In this document: positions 25,555 to 32,642 of the stretch, in pieces
Numbering within the stretch: the first letter of the stretch is position 1
Layout: each line of letters opens with the position of its first letter
Origin: Cupriavidus pauculus
GTDB lineage: Bacteria; Pseudomonadota; Gammaproteobacteria; Burkholderiales; Burkholderiaceae
Assembly: GCF_022179805.1 (NCBI RefSeq)
Contig: NZ_BPUO01000015.1
Span: forward strand, 62,001-126,000
Reading direction: 5' to 3'
DNA length: 64,000 bases
Notes under the pieces: generated by a model
Told to the model about the DNA's origin: nothing
Seen by the model: only the letters and a program-made list of their open reading frames with translations
Database searches by the model: none
Program-made: the position numbers and the translations under genes

Positions 25555-25869
25555 CGCTTGTGTACAGGCGGGAGAGAGCCCGCATAGTAAGCGCTAATGT
25601 CGCAAACATATCTAAATCGCCACATTTACTGTGGTTTTTGCCACACCTCGCCGCTGCTGCTGTCGCTACAGCCCGCCCGACTTTCCCCCCGGCCGCATCG
25701 TCGCATTCTCCAGCAACTGCTCGTGGATAAGCGCGCCAGTCAAGACGAGTACGGCTTTCATCGGTATCCCCTAAAAATTGCCTCCAGGTGCACGGATAGT
25801 TTTAGTTCGGTGGCAACACGCCTCCACATGCGGTCGTGACTTGGTCGTGTCGATTTTCTTCCCAAAAAC
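25555..25869. other. Intergenic region upstream of the autotransporter
   Basis: No supported gene. The part next to 25554 is AT-rich (TGTCGCAAACATATC and CACATTTACTGTGG) and probably holds the autotransporter promoter. The rest, toward 25869, includes frames in the same orientation as the UTRA fragment but with no DNA-binding domain text, so the missing half of that regulator is really gone. Confidence 0.45.
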
Positions 25870-26202
25870 ATGCAGTTCAGCGAGGAGCACCGGCGAGGGG
25901 TGCAGTTTGTGGAAACCGTGACGGTCACCGGCGATGCCGCCAAGGACATCGGCTGCGCGGAAGAGCCCCGGCGCCTGCCTGTGTCCAGCGTGCGCATGCG
26001 CGACGCCGCCAGCGCCACGCCCATCGCCTGGACCGATATCCATATCGACCCCGTCTACACCGACATCGTCGAAGCCGTGCACCAGTTTCCCGGCGAACTG
26101 GTCAGTTCGCTGCTGGAAACCCGGCACGGCAGACAGATTGCGGAGATCGAGCAGGAGGTGCACGCGTCCACGCTGACCGACACGCGCATCAGCGGCGTCT
26201 AG
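25870..26202 (+). pseudogene. GntR-family regulator, UTRA effector domain only
   Basis: The 110-residue frame reads as the C-terminal UTRA domain of a GntR/HutC regulator: IGCAEEPRRLPVSSVRMRDAASATPIAWTDIHIDPVYTDIVEAVHQFPGELVSSLLETRHGRQIAEIEQEVHAS. The typical WTDIHIDPxY and ETRHGRxIAEIEQEV phrases are nearly perfect. The N-terminal winged-helix DNA-binding domain (about 75 residues) and the start of UTRA are absent, and no such text is found in any frame just upstream. It is a truncated gene, probably cut by the event that brought in the neighbouring DNA. Confidence 0.8.
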
Positions 26203-26338
26203 TGTTGCATCGACCTATTGAATCCACGATCCTGCGCTGACATTCCGCCCAAAGCGCATAGCACGGACAAGTGGCGCGTGCTATAGGAGAGATGCTGGAA
26301 TACCAGGCACGCGCCCAGTACTCCAGCATGAAAAGGAG

Positions 26339-26360
26339 GCCCTGACCTCTCGGTCAGGGC
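26339..26360 (-). terminator. Hairpin at the 3' end of the 517-aa gene
   Basis: GCCCTGACC (26339-26347) pairs perfectly with GGTCAGGGC (26352-26360) around TCTC. On the minus strand it is followed by CTCCTTTTC, a weak T-tract, 24 bases past the stop at 26384. A second inverted repeat ATGCTGGA/TCCAGCAT lies at 26292-26329. Confidence 0.65.
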
Positions 26361-26383
26361 GAGGCGCGCCAATCCAACCGGCG

Positions 26384-27937
26384 TCAAGAGCCAGATCCGG
26401 ACTTGCGTTCGCTCAAACGCTTGCGCGCATAAGCCAACGTGCCGTCCTTCACGTGCAAGGCACGAGACACCCCGCGCGTCGGATGCTGAATGCGATACGA
26501 CATCGCATTGCCCTGGCGCACTTCGACGATCTTAGAGAAGCCCTCTTCGATACACATGTCGACGTACTTGCAGCCATTGACCAAGCGACCGTCGGGAAGT
26601 CGGCGCTCGGTATCTTCCGCACGCTGGCAAGCCATCTCAAGCGACAGTTCGCGTTTCATTCGCTCCCTGTTTGCTGCAGCCTGCGCTTCCCAGCGCTCTT
26701 GGTCCTCAACAGACATGCCACAAAACTCGAAGATCCTTCGACGGCGAATAGCCGCCGTGCAGTTCACGAGATCCACACCCAAAACGCTGTGAAGCGCTCG
26801 CTTCGAGCCTAGGTTCCAGTTCCGCGGTGCATCAAAGATGAACAGCAGTTCCTGAAGGTCACACTCCTGAACGGCGCGTGCCACCTTGTTAGGCCAGCGG
26901 AACCCGTAGCTGCTTCGATCCGCTGCGGCGGCACAGGCACGGTAGTCGAATTCCCTTTGGCTGATCTCAAAGGATTTCCGTGCCGCTGTTGCCTCTTTCA
27001 CTCGCGTCCGGAAGCGGCTACCTGTGATTTCCGCATGAATCTTTGCGGCCAGGTCGCTACTCGGTGTTGCGTCGGCGTCTTCGGGCTTTCGTACATTGGG
27101 CACCTCCTTTGGTGAAAGGAAGCCCGCCCGGAACAAGGCATCGTCGACGTGAACCACCGTCGCATCTGCCTGCAACCGCTCAACGACTGCGACCAGTTCC
27201 ATGACATTGTCATCAGTGACCTTGAGCTTCTCGGCTCGAATCACCCGACACAACGCCTGGAGTTGGCCACCCGGCAACGTACCGCGCAAGGCGGGTATGG
27301 CCATCAGGGTATGCATCCATTCGACATCGTAAGGGACGAGACGCGGACTCTTACGATACTCATCGAGGACGACCTCCGGCACCTTGTCGTCTCGCAACAA
27401 AGCGTAAGCGACATGCACTTCGTGCCGTACGGACGGTGGCATCCCAGGCGTGTGGACGGGCCCCGTGGGGCCGTATCCGAACCGCTTGATGAACTCCTGC
27501 TCAGCAATCGCTCCGAAATCCACCACCTCAATGCTGGGGTCAAGAAGCATGACTTCCCAGATCATCATATCGAGACTACCGTGCGGGTCGAGCGCTTCCT
27601 CCGGATAATCTGCAAGTCGTCCTGCGGCCATGACAGCACCCCAGACGCTCCGGCGCATTTCGTAGGGCTCATCGATACGACGGCCCGTCCCCCCAATCAG
27701 ACGTTCGAGTTCGTCGTGGATCGTTGTCAGGATACGTTGCGTCGAACCCTCCAAACGAAGCGCGAAGCTGCCCGACGCCAAACGCGCGATAGGGATGAAG
27801 CCCCCGCTTGCATGGTGCACTGAGACAGCCTCTGGTCCGGAAGCGGCCGCAATGCGCGCAGGGTCGTTTAGATGATAAAGAACGCCTGCCAGGGTGGAAA
27901 TATGCGTGACCTGACGGCCAACGTGAACAAGGTACAT
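26384..27937 (-). CDS. Large hypothetical protein of the mobile element
   Basis: A 517-residue protein from ATG 27937, chosen because GGAG lies 7 bases upstream and inside a clear leader hairpin (see the leader entry); the frame stays open to 28027. No known domain is recognised. The N-terminal 300 residues are a soluble mixed fold (MYLVHVGRQVTHISTLAGVLYHLNDPARIAA, GGTGRRIDEPYEMRRSVWGAVMAAGRLADYPEEAL). The C-terminal 200 are charged and helical, with RRRRIFEFCGMSVEDQERWEAQAAANRERMKREL. Genes of this size and style sit among maintenance genes of large plasmids. Base use is less GC-biased than the pil/virB genes, so it may have a separate origin. Confidence 0.7.
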   Translation of the reverse strand: MYLVHVGRQVTHISTLAGVLYHLNDPARIAAASGPEAVSVHHASGGFIPIARLASGSFALRLEGSTQRILTTIHDELERLIGGTGRRIDEPYEMRRSVWGAVMAAGRLADYPEEALDPHGSLDMMIWEVMLLDPSIEVVDFGAIAEQEFIKRFGYGPTGPVHTPGMPPSVRHEVHVAYALLRDDKVPEVVLDEYRKSPRLVPYDVEWMHTLMAIPALRGTLPGGQLQALCRVIRAEKLKVTDDNVMELVAVVERLQADATVVHVDDALFRAGFLSPKEVPNVRKPEDADATPSSDLAAKIHAEITGSRFRTRVKEATAARKSFEISQREFDYRACAAAADRSSYGFRWPNKVARAVQECDLQELLFIFDAPRNWNLGSKRALHSVLGVDLVNCTAAIRRRRIFEFCGMSVEDQERWEAQAAANRERMKRELSLEMACQRAEDTERRLPDGRLVNGCKYVDMCIEEGFSKIVEVRQGNAMSYRIQHPTRGVSRALHVKDGTLAYARKRLSERKSGSGS

Positions 27938-27940
27938 GGA

Positions 27941-27990
27941 TGCTCCAGATAGACGGAGCATGCCCCTCTCGGGGACATGCCCCAAGAGGG
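27941..27990 (-). promoter_or_regulatory. 5' leader with SD-sequestering hairpin (copy A)
   Basis: Just upstream of ATG 27937, TGCTCC (27941-27946) and GGAGCA (27955-27960) form a 6-bp stem whose minus-strand 3' arm is the GGAG ribosome site. Next to it CCCTCTCGGGG (27964-27974) and CCCCAAGAGGG (27980-27990) form an 11-position stem with one mismatch. The same two-hairpin plan recurs at 28761-28816. Confidence 0.55.
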
Positions 27991-28137
27991 TGGAAACAGT
28001 ACATCCGCGTGACGCGAATGTGTTCAAATTAGAGTGGCTTGCTCTATGAATAGCAGCCGCACTTTCTCATGCGTGAATGACGAAGCCCGTGCCTGACACA
28101 CGAGCACGCATGCCAGCATATTGGTCGGCGGTATGAA

Positions 28138-28227
28138 TCAATCGTCCCTGGCACCACCGCGACGGATCCATAGACCGTACGCCGCAAGCGCACCGCCCAC
28201 AACCAGCACAAGTACGGTGAAACTCAT
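28138..28227 (-). CDS. Very small membrane protein (29 aa)
   Basis: The start ATG at 28227 overlaps the stop of the upstream gene as ATGA, with AAAGGAGAATCC as ribosome site, a typical coupled arrangement. The product is 29 residues: a single membrane helix (about residues 2-20, FTVLVLVVGGALAAYGLWI) followed by a positive tail RRGGARDD. The topology would be N-out, C-in. It probably works with the two-helix membrane protein encoded just upstream. No family is recognised; such mini-proteins are easily missed in annotation. Confidence 0.65.
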   Translation of the reverse strand: MSFTVLVLVVGGALAAYGLWIRRGGARDD

Positions 28228-28700
28228 TCGGATTCTCCTTTGTGATAGATGGCACCCACGACATATAGTAGGACCGCGACCCCGAATAGACCCGTGACCT
28301 TCGTCAAGTCCTTAAGCATCCAGTCACTACTAGATCCGACGAAGCCGAATGCTCCGACCAGCGCTGCTGCTGAGATGGTGTGCAAATACCTACCATTCTG
28401 CAGCTCCTGCGCCTGGGTTGGGTTCGAGACCGCCCGCCACGCTTCACCAATTAGATTGCAGCGACGCCCGCTGCGAATCCTGAGACGAAAGGTGTTTGCC
28501 GTGACCTTTTCCAGTCGATAGCGACGCCCGCTTTCGCACGCGAACGCTTCGAACTGCTGCAGGTCCCCGAATACCAGTTTCGCAAGTTCCAGAAAGTTCT
28601 CGGAAAGCAGGATCAGACCCGTGGCTCGATCATATTCACCGCGACTCGTGACCTCATCCCCATGGGCGGATACGAACGTGACTTTGATGACTTTCATCAT
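28224..28700 (-). CDS. Hypothetical membrane protein
   Basis: A 158-residue protein with a soluble N-terminal domain (MMKVIKVTFVSAHGDEVTSRGEYDRATGLILL) and two C-terminal membrane helices (about 107-125, TISAAALVGAFGFVG; and 136-153, GLFGVAVLLYVVGAIYH). I do not recognise a family. The C-terminal GESE is followed by the ATGA overlap with the 29-residue membrane protein, so the two are translated together. It is preceded by a putative 12-codon leader peptide and a double hairpin leader. The location amid plasmid maintenance genes suggests a membrane or exclusion-related role, but that is a guess. Confidence 0.65.
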   Translation of the reverse strand: MMKVIKVTFVSAHGDEVTSRGEYDRATGLILLSENFLELAKLVFGDLQQFEAFACESGRRYRLEKVTANTFRLRIRSGRRCNLIGEAWRAVSNPTQAQELQNGRYLHTISAAALVGAFGFVGSSSDWMLKDLTKVTGLFGVAVLLYVVGAIYHKGESE

Positions 28701-28717
28701 GCTCGATCACTTCCATC

Positions 28718-28756
28718 TCACGCCGTGGTGGCTGGCCGCCACTGAGTTCGTTTCAT
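28718..28756 (-). CDS. Putative leader peptide (12 aa)
   Basis: ATG 28756 has GGAG 5 bases upstream, sitting in the 3' arm of a hairpin, and encodes MKRTQWRPATTA followed by TGA at 28718-28720, 17 bases before the start of the 158-residue membrane protein gene. The good ribosome site belongs to this mini-frame, while the main gene has only a weak one, so translation of the main gene may depend on it. It could equally be the relic of a former gene start. Confidence 0.4.
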   Translation of the reverse strand: MKRTQWRPATTA

Positions 28757-28760
28757 GCAA

Positions 28761-28816
28761 GCTCCTACAGGATTGGAGCGAGACATCCCCCTTGCGGGCG
28801 CGATGTCCCGCAAGGG
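28761..28816 (-). promoter_or_regulatory. 5' leader with SD-sequestering hairpin (copy C)
   Basis: GCTCC (28761-28765) and GGAGC (28775-28779) pair around 9 bases and place the GGAG ribosome site for ATG 28756 in the stem. Upstream of it, CCCTTGCGGG (28789-28798) and CCCGCAAGGG (28807-28816) make a perfect 10-bp stem. The layout is the same as in copy A at 27941-27990. Confidence 0.55.
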
Positions 28817-28819
28817 TAA

Positions 28820-29328
28820 GACCGGCACAAGCCGGTGAGAATGGCACTCAATAGTGCGTTGCGTTGGGGCTCGCCGTTGCTTGTAACACTGCAACGAGCT
28901 CGCGCCAAGATAAACAAACTACTGTGGTCTTAATGGCATAGCGATGCTCCGGTTGACGGAGCCCGCCCTCCAGGAGCAAAGCCCCGTTAGAGGTGATGAA
29001 GACTTAGTCGTTGACGCCGCTTCTTCTCTCAGAAAAAAAGCGGCTCGATAAAGGTCGATGGCGAATGGTCTATCGCCCGACATCAAGCTCATCTTCGCAC
29101 GCCGGTCCGCCAGTACCACGCCCGCTCATGGCAACTGGGCTTTGGCCAAAGAAACAACCTTGCATACCCCAAGGATAAGATGCCCTCTGGATTGCGAGAA
29201 TCTAACTGCGGCACAGCCTCTGCACGTAACATCATGGTTCTCCATAGAGTGCGCAGAAGCAGCTTCCCCATACGCGGAAGACGTTCCGCGCAGGAAGATT
29301 AAGTATGGTTTGCGCCGAAGGCGCCAGG
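28820..29328. other. Gene-free stretch with an orphan leader (copy B)
   Basis: No gene is supported over these 509 bases; the frames present are short and compositionally random. At 28946-28962 GCTCC and GGAGC pair around 7 bases, again with GGAG before an ATG (28939, minus strand), but that ATG opens only six codons (MPLRPQ, stop at 28919-28921). The leader thus appears to have lost its gene or to serve as a minigene. A further hairpin CCGG/CCGG lies near 28822. Confidence 0.4.
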
Positions 29329-29799
29329 TCATCGGGTCAGACGAAGGCCGCCTGCTCCCGAAATCAAATACAAAGTTTCGCCAGGAACAAAGCGTTGGTC
29401 TGCACCCTGCGTGACAACCACCTGACGACCATCTTCCGTACGGACGATGACTTCCAGGCCATCGCGTCGACTTAGGTGCTTTGCCACTGTCTGGCCAATG
29501 AAGGCAGACACCGTTCCGGACAGTGCACCAGCCAAATATCGGCCGTTGCCCTGGCCGATCACATTTGCGCCAAGCAGGCCGCCAGCAACCGCACTCAGCA
29601 TCGTAGGGACACCGGAGCTTGCTGACAAAAGCGATTCGTTATCGATGACAACAGGCCGCACGTGAACTACCGTTACTTTCTGCACGTTGCCAATCTGCCC
29701 AATCTCCGAGCCGCGATAGTGGTCGCTGGCGCCCAGCTCTGTTGCACAACCGGTGCACAAGGCAAAGCAGATGGAAACGAGCGTAAAACGACCAAGCAT
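29329..29799 (-). CDS. SlyB/glycine-zipper outer-membrane lipoprotein
   Basis: A 156-residue lipoprotein. The signal peptide ends in the lipobox LCTGC (Cys18), so the mature protein is lipid-anchored, most likely in the outer membrane. The centre has a glycine-zipper membrane hairpin (SAVAGGLLGANVIGQGNGRYLAGALSGTVSAFIGQTVAKHL), and the C-terminus is the small beta domain typical of SlyB/Pcp (DGLEVIVRTEDGRQVVVTQGADQRFVPGETLYLI). SlyB proteins stabilise the outer membrane under stress; on conjugative elements copies of this type may affect envelope integrity or exclusion. AAGGAGGTCGAC precedes the start. It is an accessory copy rather than a housekeeping one by context. Confidence 0.9.
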   Translation of the reverse strand: MLGRFTLVSICFALCTGCATELGASDHYRGSEIGQIGNVQKVTVVHVRPVVIDNESLLSASSGVPTMLSAVAGGLLGANVIGQGNGRYLAGALSGTVSAFIGQTVAKHLSRRDGLEVIVRTEDGRQVVVTQGADQRFVPGETLYLISGAGGLRLTR

Positions 29800-29887
29800 G
29801 TCGACCTCCTTATGAATAGGCCAACACGCCCACAGGCGCGCGGCCCGTGGATGGGAATAGAAACACCGGTGACGGAGACCGTCGCGA

Positions 29888-30229
29888 TCAGGAATAGAGA
29901 TGGGTCAGGCGAATTGCGTCCGCGGTGACGGCAATACGTAGCCGCTCGCACGCTAGGTCCGCCAGCGCATTCTGGAGATAACTCAGAGGAAGTCGCTCCA
30001 CGAAGTCTCCGCCGCCGAATGCCACGCGGGCGTTACGGTCATAGTCGGCATCGACTTCCGGGTTGCAGCCGCAGAAGTAATACATGCACTGCTGCGCAAG
30101 CGTATTGCCGAAGCGATAGCCCACGTATGCACCGCGATCTTTTGCGACAAGGAATTGGTCCGCTTTTGCATTCGTGCAGAAAGCAACCAAGCGCTCCAAC
30201 TCCTGTCGGTTGAGGAAGAGTTCAGGCAT
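29888..30229 (-). CDS. DUF3085-like plasmid protein
   Basis: A 113-residue protein from ATG 30229 (MPELFLNRQELERLVAFC), which has GGAGCC 6 bases upstream; the frame is open further to 30346. It matches the DUF3085 layout: KDRGAYVGYRFGNTLAQQCMYYFCGCNPEVDADYDRNARVAFGGGDFVERLP, including the G-C-N-P-E-x-D turn and the GGGDF motif. The function of DUF3085 is unknown, but the family is largely plasmid- and ICE-borne, which supports the mobile nature of this region. The upstream leader again shows stem-loops (GTGGGG/CCCCAC at 30261-30279). Confidence 0.7.
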   Translation of the reverse strand: MPELFLNRQELERLVAFCTNAKADQFLVAKDRGAYVGYRFGNTLAQQCMYYFCGCNPEVDADYDRNARVAFGGGDFVERLPLSYLQNALADLACERLRIAVTADAIRLTHLYS

Positions 30230-30621
30230 GCACGGCTCCTGAAATGCGAGCACGCGCCTGGTGGGGAGCTGTGCCCCACATCGAACTAGAACGGTCTTCG
30301 GACATCGAAGCGTAAGGCGAGCGATCCGACGGCCTAGCAAAAGCAAGCCCTACGGATCACTGATGGACCGTGCATCGGCTGCGTGAACAGTTCGACGATC
30401 TGTCCTGAAAGCGAAACTCTTTGCTGGAACTTCGCTTTACAAAGTCCCATCCGCGGAGGTGCTAGCCCCAACAACTCAGTATGAATGCTGCGACTGTTGT
30501 CGCAATGGTCGCGTAGAACGCGATAAGTGCATGCATACTATGCGAAGGCAGCACGCGTGGCTTTGACGCATCGCAAGTTCATACGTCGGGTTGGTCCACA
30601 AATCTGGCAGCGATAGTTCCT
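30230..30621. other. Intergenic region between DUF3085 and primase genes
   Basis: This 392-base stretch holds the leader of the DUF3085 gene (copy D-like, 30235-30279: GCTC/GAGC and GTGGGG/CCCCAC stems). Beyond 30290 I see no supported gene and no strong repeat. Confidence 0.4.
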
Positions 30622-31758
30622 TTACTCCAACACGCGACGTTGCGTCGGCTCGGGAACTTCCTCCGGCATTGTGGCAGCGCTGACAGCCAACCTTTGCTTT
30701 TTGCCGGCAATGCATGCCGTACTCCATTCATCACAGAAGTCAGTTCCGCGGATCTTCGGGCGGTGCAACACCGCTTCGATGCCCGCCGCGCGCAAACGGC
30801 GCTGCAACGTCAAAGCGTCCACAATACCGGGCGATTGGAGTGTCCTCGAGTCGATCTCATCGAAGTCCGCGAAGATATGGACCCGTCGAACGTCCAACCC
30901 TGATGGCACTGCAAACTTGCTCAGTTGCACTCGGTTAAGGCATGCCCATGTCGGGACACCGAACAGCATGTACGCGGCATAAGCCGTCTCGATCCCTTCC
31001 GCCACACCAAGCTCACCATGGTACGGCTGCATCAACCGCACTGCGCCGCCGTCCAGAGGGAAAGCAGACACTTCGTTTCGCTTGGCCGGAAGAATCTCCC
31101 CGCTTGCGAAGCGAACGATCGCTTTGCGCGGCTCCCGGGGATCAAGCGTCGTCCGGTGGACCGTCGCGAGCCTCCCATCTGGCAGTGAGTAGGCTGCAAC
31201 GATGGTTGGGAATTTGCCCATCGGTTTCCCATCGTGCCAATAGGTTTGATGCGCAAGTCGCAGGACATCAGGGATGGGCGCTGTCAACCCCGGGACCCTC
31301 GCTTCCAGATAGCGCATTGCATGGTCACCCGCAATGAGGGGACTCGCTTGCGCAAACTGTCGTAGCACGCGGCGCAGTCGCGCCTCGGGACTCAGCGATC
31401 GTCGCCGAGCACGCGGAGACAGGACGTCGACAGCCTTGCTAGTGATCACTGAGGGTAGCGTGGCAGCACCACTCAGCTGACGCACGATCTCCCCATACGT
31501 CAACCCTGTGTAGCGATGCACCAACGCCAGGCCGTCGCCAGCCATCGGACCGCCCGCCGCGCATTGGCGGCAGAACCAGTCACCACGCCCACCTCGATTG
31601 TCATAGCAGAAGCGATCTCGGCCTCCGCAGACGGGGCACGGCACTGGTTTGCCCTGCCAGAAGGCATCTGTCAGGACAGCTGCAGGGAGATATTCCCTGA
31701 CCAGCGCATTCCAATGTTCAGGCGTCCATCCGGAAACAAGCTCGCGAATCTTCTTCAT
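30622..31758 (-). CDS. P4-type zinc-binding/TOPRIM primase
   Basis: A 378-residue DNA primase from ATG 31758, with GGAG 9 bases upstream. The N-terminal zinc ribbon has Cys41 and Cys44 (CPVCGGRDRF) and Cys63 and Cys66 (WFCRQC), as in phage P4 alpha and plasmid TraC-like primases. The second half is a TOPRIM domain with the acidic motifs GVAEGIETAYAA and VHIFADFDE, which bind the catalytic metals. No helicase domain follows. Such primases make primers on single-stranded DNA after transfer or during plasmid replication. It is the first gene of the minus-strand block and is divergent, across about 200-880 bases, from the FlhDC-like regulator pair. Confidence 0.88.
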   Translation of the reverse strand: MKKIRELVSGWTPEHWNALVREYLPAAVLTDAFWQGKPVPCPVCGGRDRFCYDNRGGRGDWFCRQCAAGGPMAGDGLALVHRYTGLTYGEIVRQLSGAATLPSVITSKAVDVLSPRARRRSLSPEARLRRVLRQFAQASPLIAGDHAMRYLEARVPGLTAPIPDVLRLAHQTYWHDGKPMGKFPTIVAAYSLPDGRLATVHRTTLDPREPRKAIVRFASGEILPAKRNEVSAFPLDGGAVRLMQPYHGELGVAEGIETAYAAYMLFGVPTWACLNRVQLSKFAVPSGLDVRRVHIFADFDEIDSRTLQSPGIVDALTLQRRLRAAGIEAVLHRPKIRGTDFCDEWSTACIAGKKQRLAVSAATMPEEVPEPTQRRVLE

Positions 31759-31952
31759 ATAACGCTCCGTTGAATGCTGTGACCGGAAACCCACGGCCGA
31801 GCGTCGTCCCGAAACAGGGCGGCTGCGCAGGGCTCGTGTGATCCAGCGCAGCGGGTGGTGTGAAAGGGGTGATGAGGACAGGCGCAGACGCCGGAGTCAT
31901 TGCGTGGATACGCACCGGATGCGCAGATGCCTCCCCAAGTCAAGAGGTGAAC

Positions 31953-32150
31953 ATGACATTCGATATGTTCGCGAGTGAAAACCTGCGCTGTTTGACGAAG
32001 ACGAAATTCTGGCCAAACGGTTCGGCCAAAAACTTAAGCAAAGTCAGAGACAGATTTTTCGTACCAGTTCAGCATTCCGCGCTGCCGTTATGGGACGACG
32101 CGTCCTTGCAAATTCTGTACGGCTGCGCCGATACGGCCGCGCGACGCTGA
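31953..32150 (+). CDS. Small hypothetical protein (65 aa)
   Basis: ATG 31953 has AAGAGGTG at a good distance; the 65-residue product (MTFDMFASENLRCLTKTKFWPNG...) has balanced composition but no recognised family. It lies in the divergent gap between the primase and the coiled-coil gene. Two GGCCAAA direct repeats at 32011 and 32024 fall inside it. It could also be non-coding control DNA. Confidence 0.3.
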   Translation: MTFDMFASENLRCLTKTKFWPNGSAKNLSKVRDRFFVPVQHSALPLWDDASLQILYGCADTAARR

Positions 32151-32191
32151 CGACTCAGCCTGCGTGTTGGCCGGTCATGAGAGGAAATGCG

Positions 32192-32362
32192 ATGACAAGA
32201 ATGACTGCCTTCAGCTCGGAAGGCTATAGGCACGTGTATGCGCCACCCACAAGTGGCCTGCTCGAAGCGTCAAACGACGCCGACGATGAATTCATAGTAC
32301 GCCGACATGTGGGCAACGAGCGGGCCGAATGTCCGTCGATTTTAGTGAGCTTTCCGCAGTAG
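32192..32362 (+). CDS. Small hypothetical protein (56 aa)
   Basis: ATG 32192 follows GAGAGGAAATGC, a good ribosome site. The 56-residue product (MTRMTAFSSEGYRHVYAPPTSG... ILVSFPQ) is acidic in its centre (ASNDADDEFIVRRH) and has no recognised family. It is a candidate small gene in the region before the coiled-coil/FlhDC-like pair; the 280 bases after it (to 32642) show no supported gene. Confidence 0.35.
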   Translation: MTRMTAFSSEGYRHVYAPPTSGLLEASNDADDEFIVRRHVGNERAECPSILVSFPQ

Positions 32363-32642
32363 ACCCATGCGCGTGCTCGCCATCGCTGCAAACCGTTCAT
32401 TGGGTGGCTACGCGCGGCAATGCCAGCGCGCGGGAGACCGACAACGTCCCTCCGCTACGGGACGCTGCAAGTGAGATTGCTGGTTCCGTACTGGACTATC
32501 AAGTCGCTCGATCCGAAGCGCTACGTAAATACCGCTGCTTTTCGCCTCTGACGCGATGCAAGCAATACGTAAGCTATGCCTTGTAGCGACGCGCGGGCGC
32601 TGCCGTCTCGCGCTTTTTTAACTTCGAAGACTATTGAAAATC

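Noticed and set aside
29058..29414. 118-codon plus-strand frame
   Set aside because: No ribosome site, random composition, and it runs into the antisense of the SlyB-like gene.
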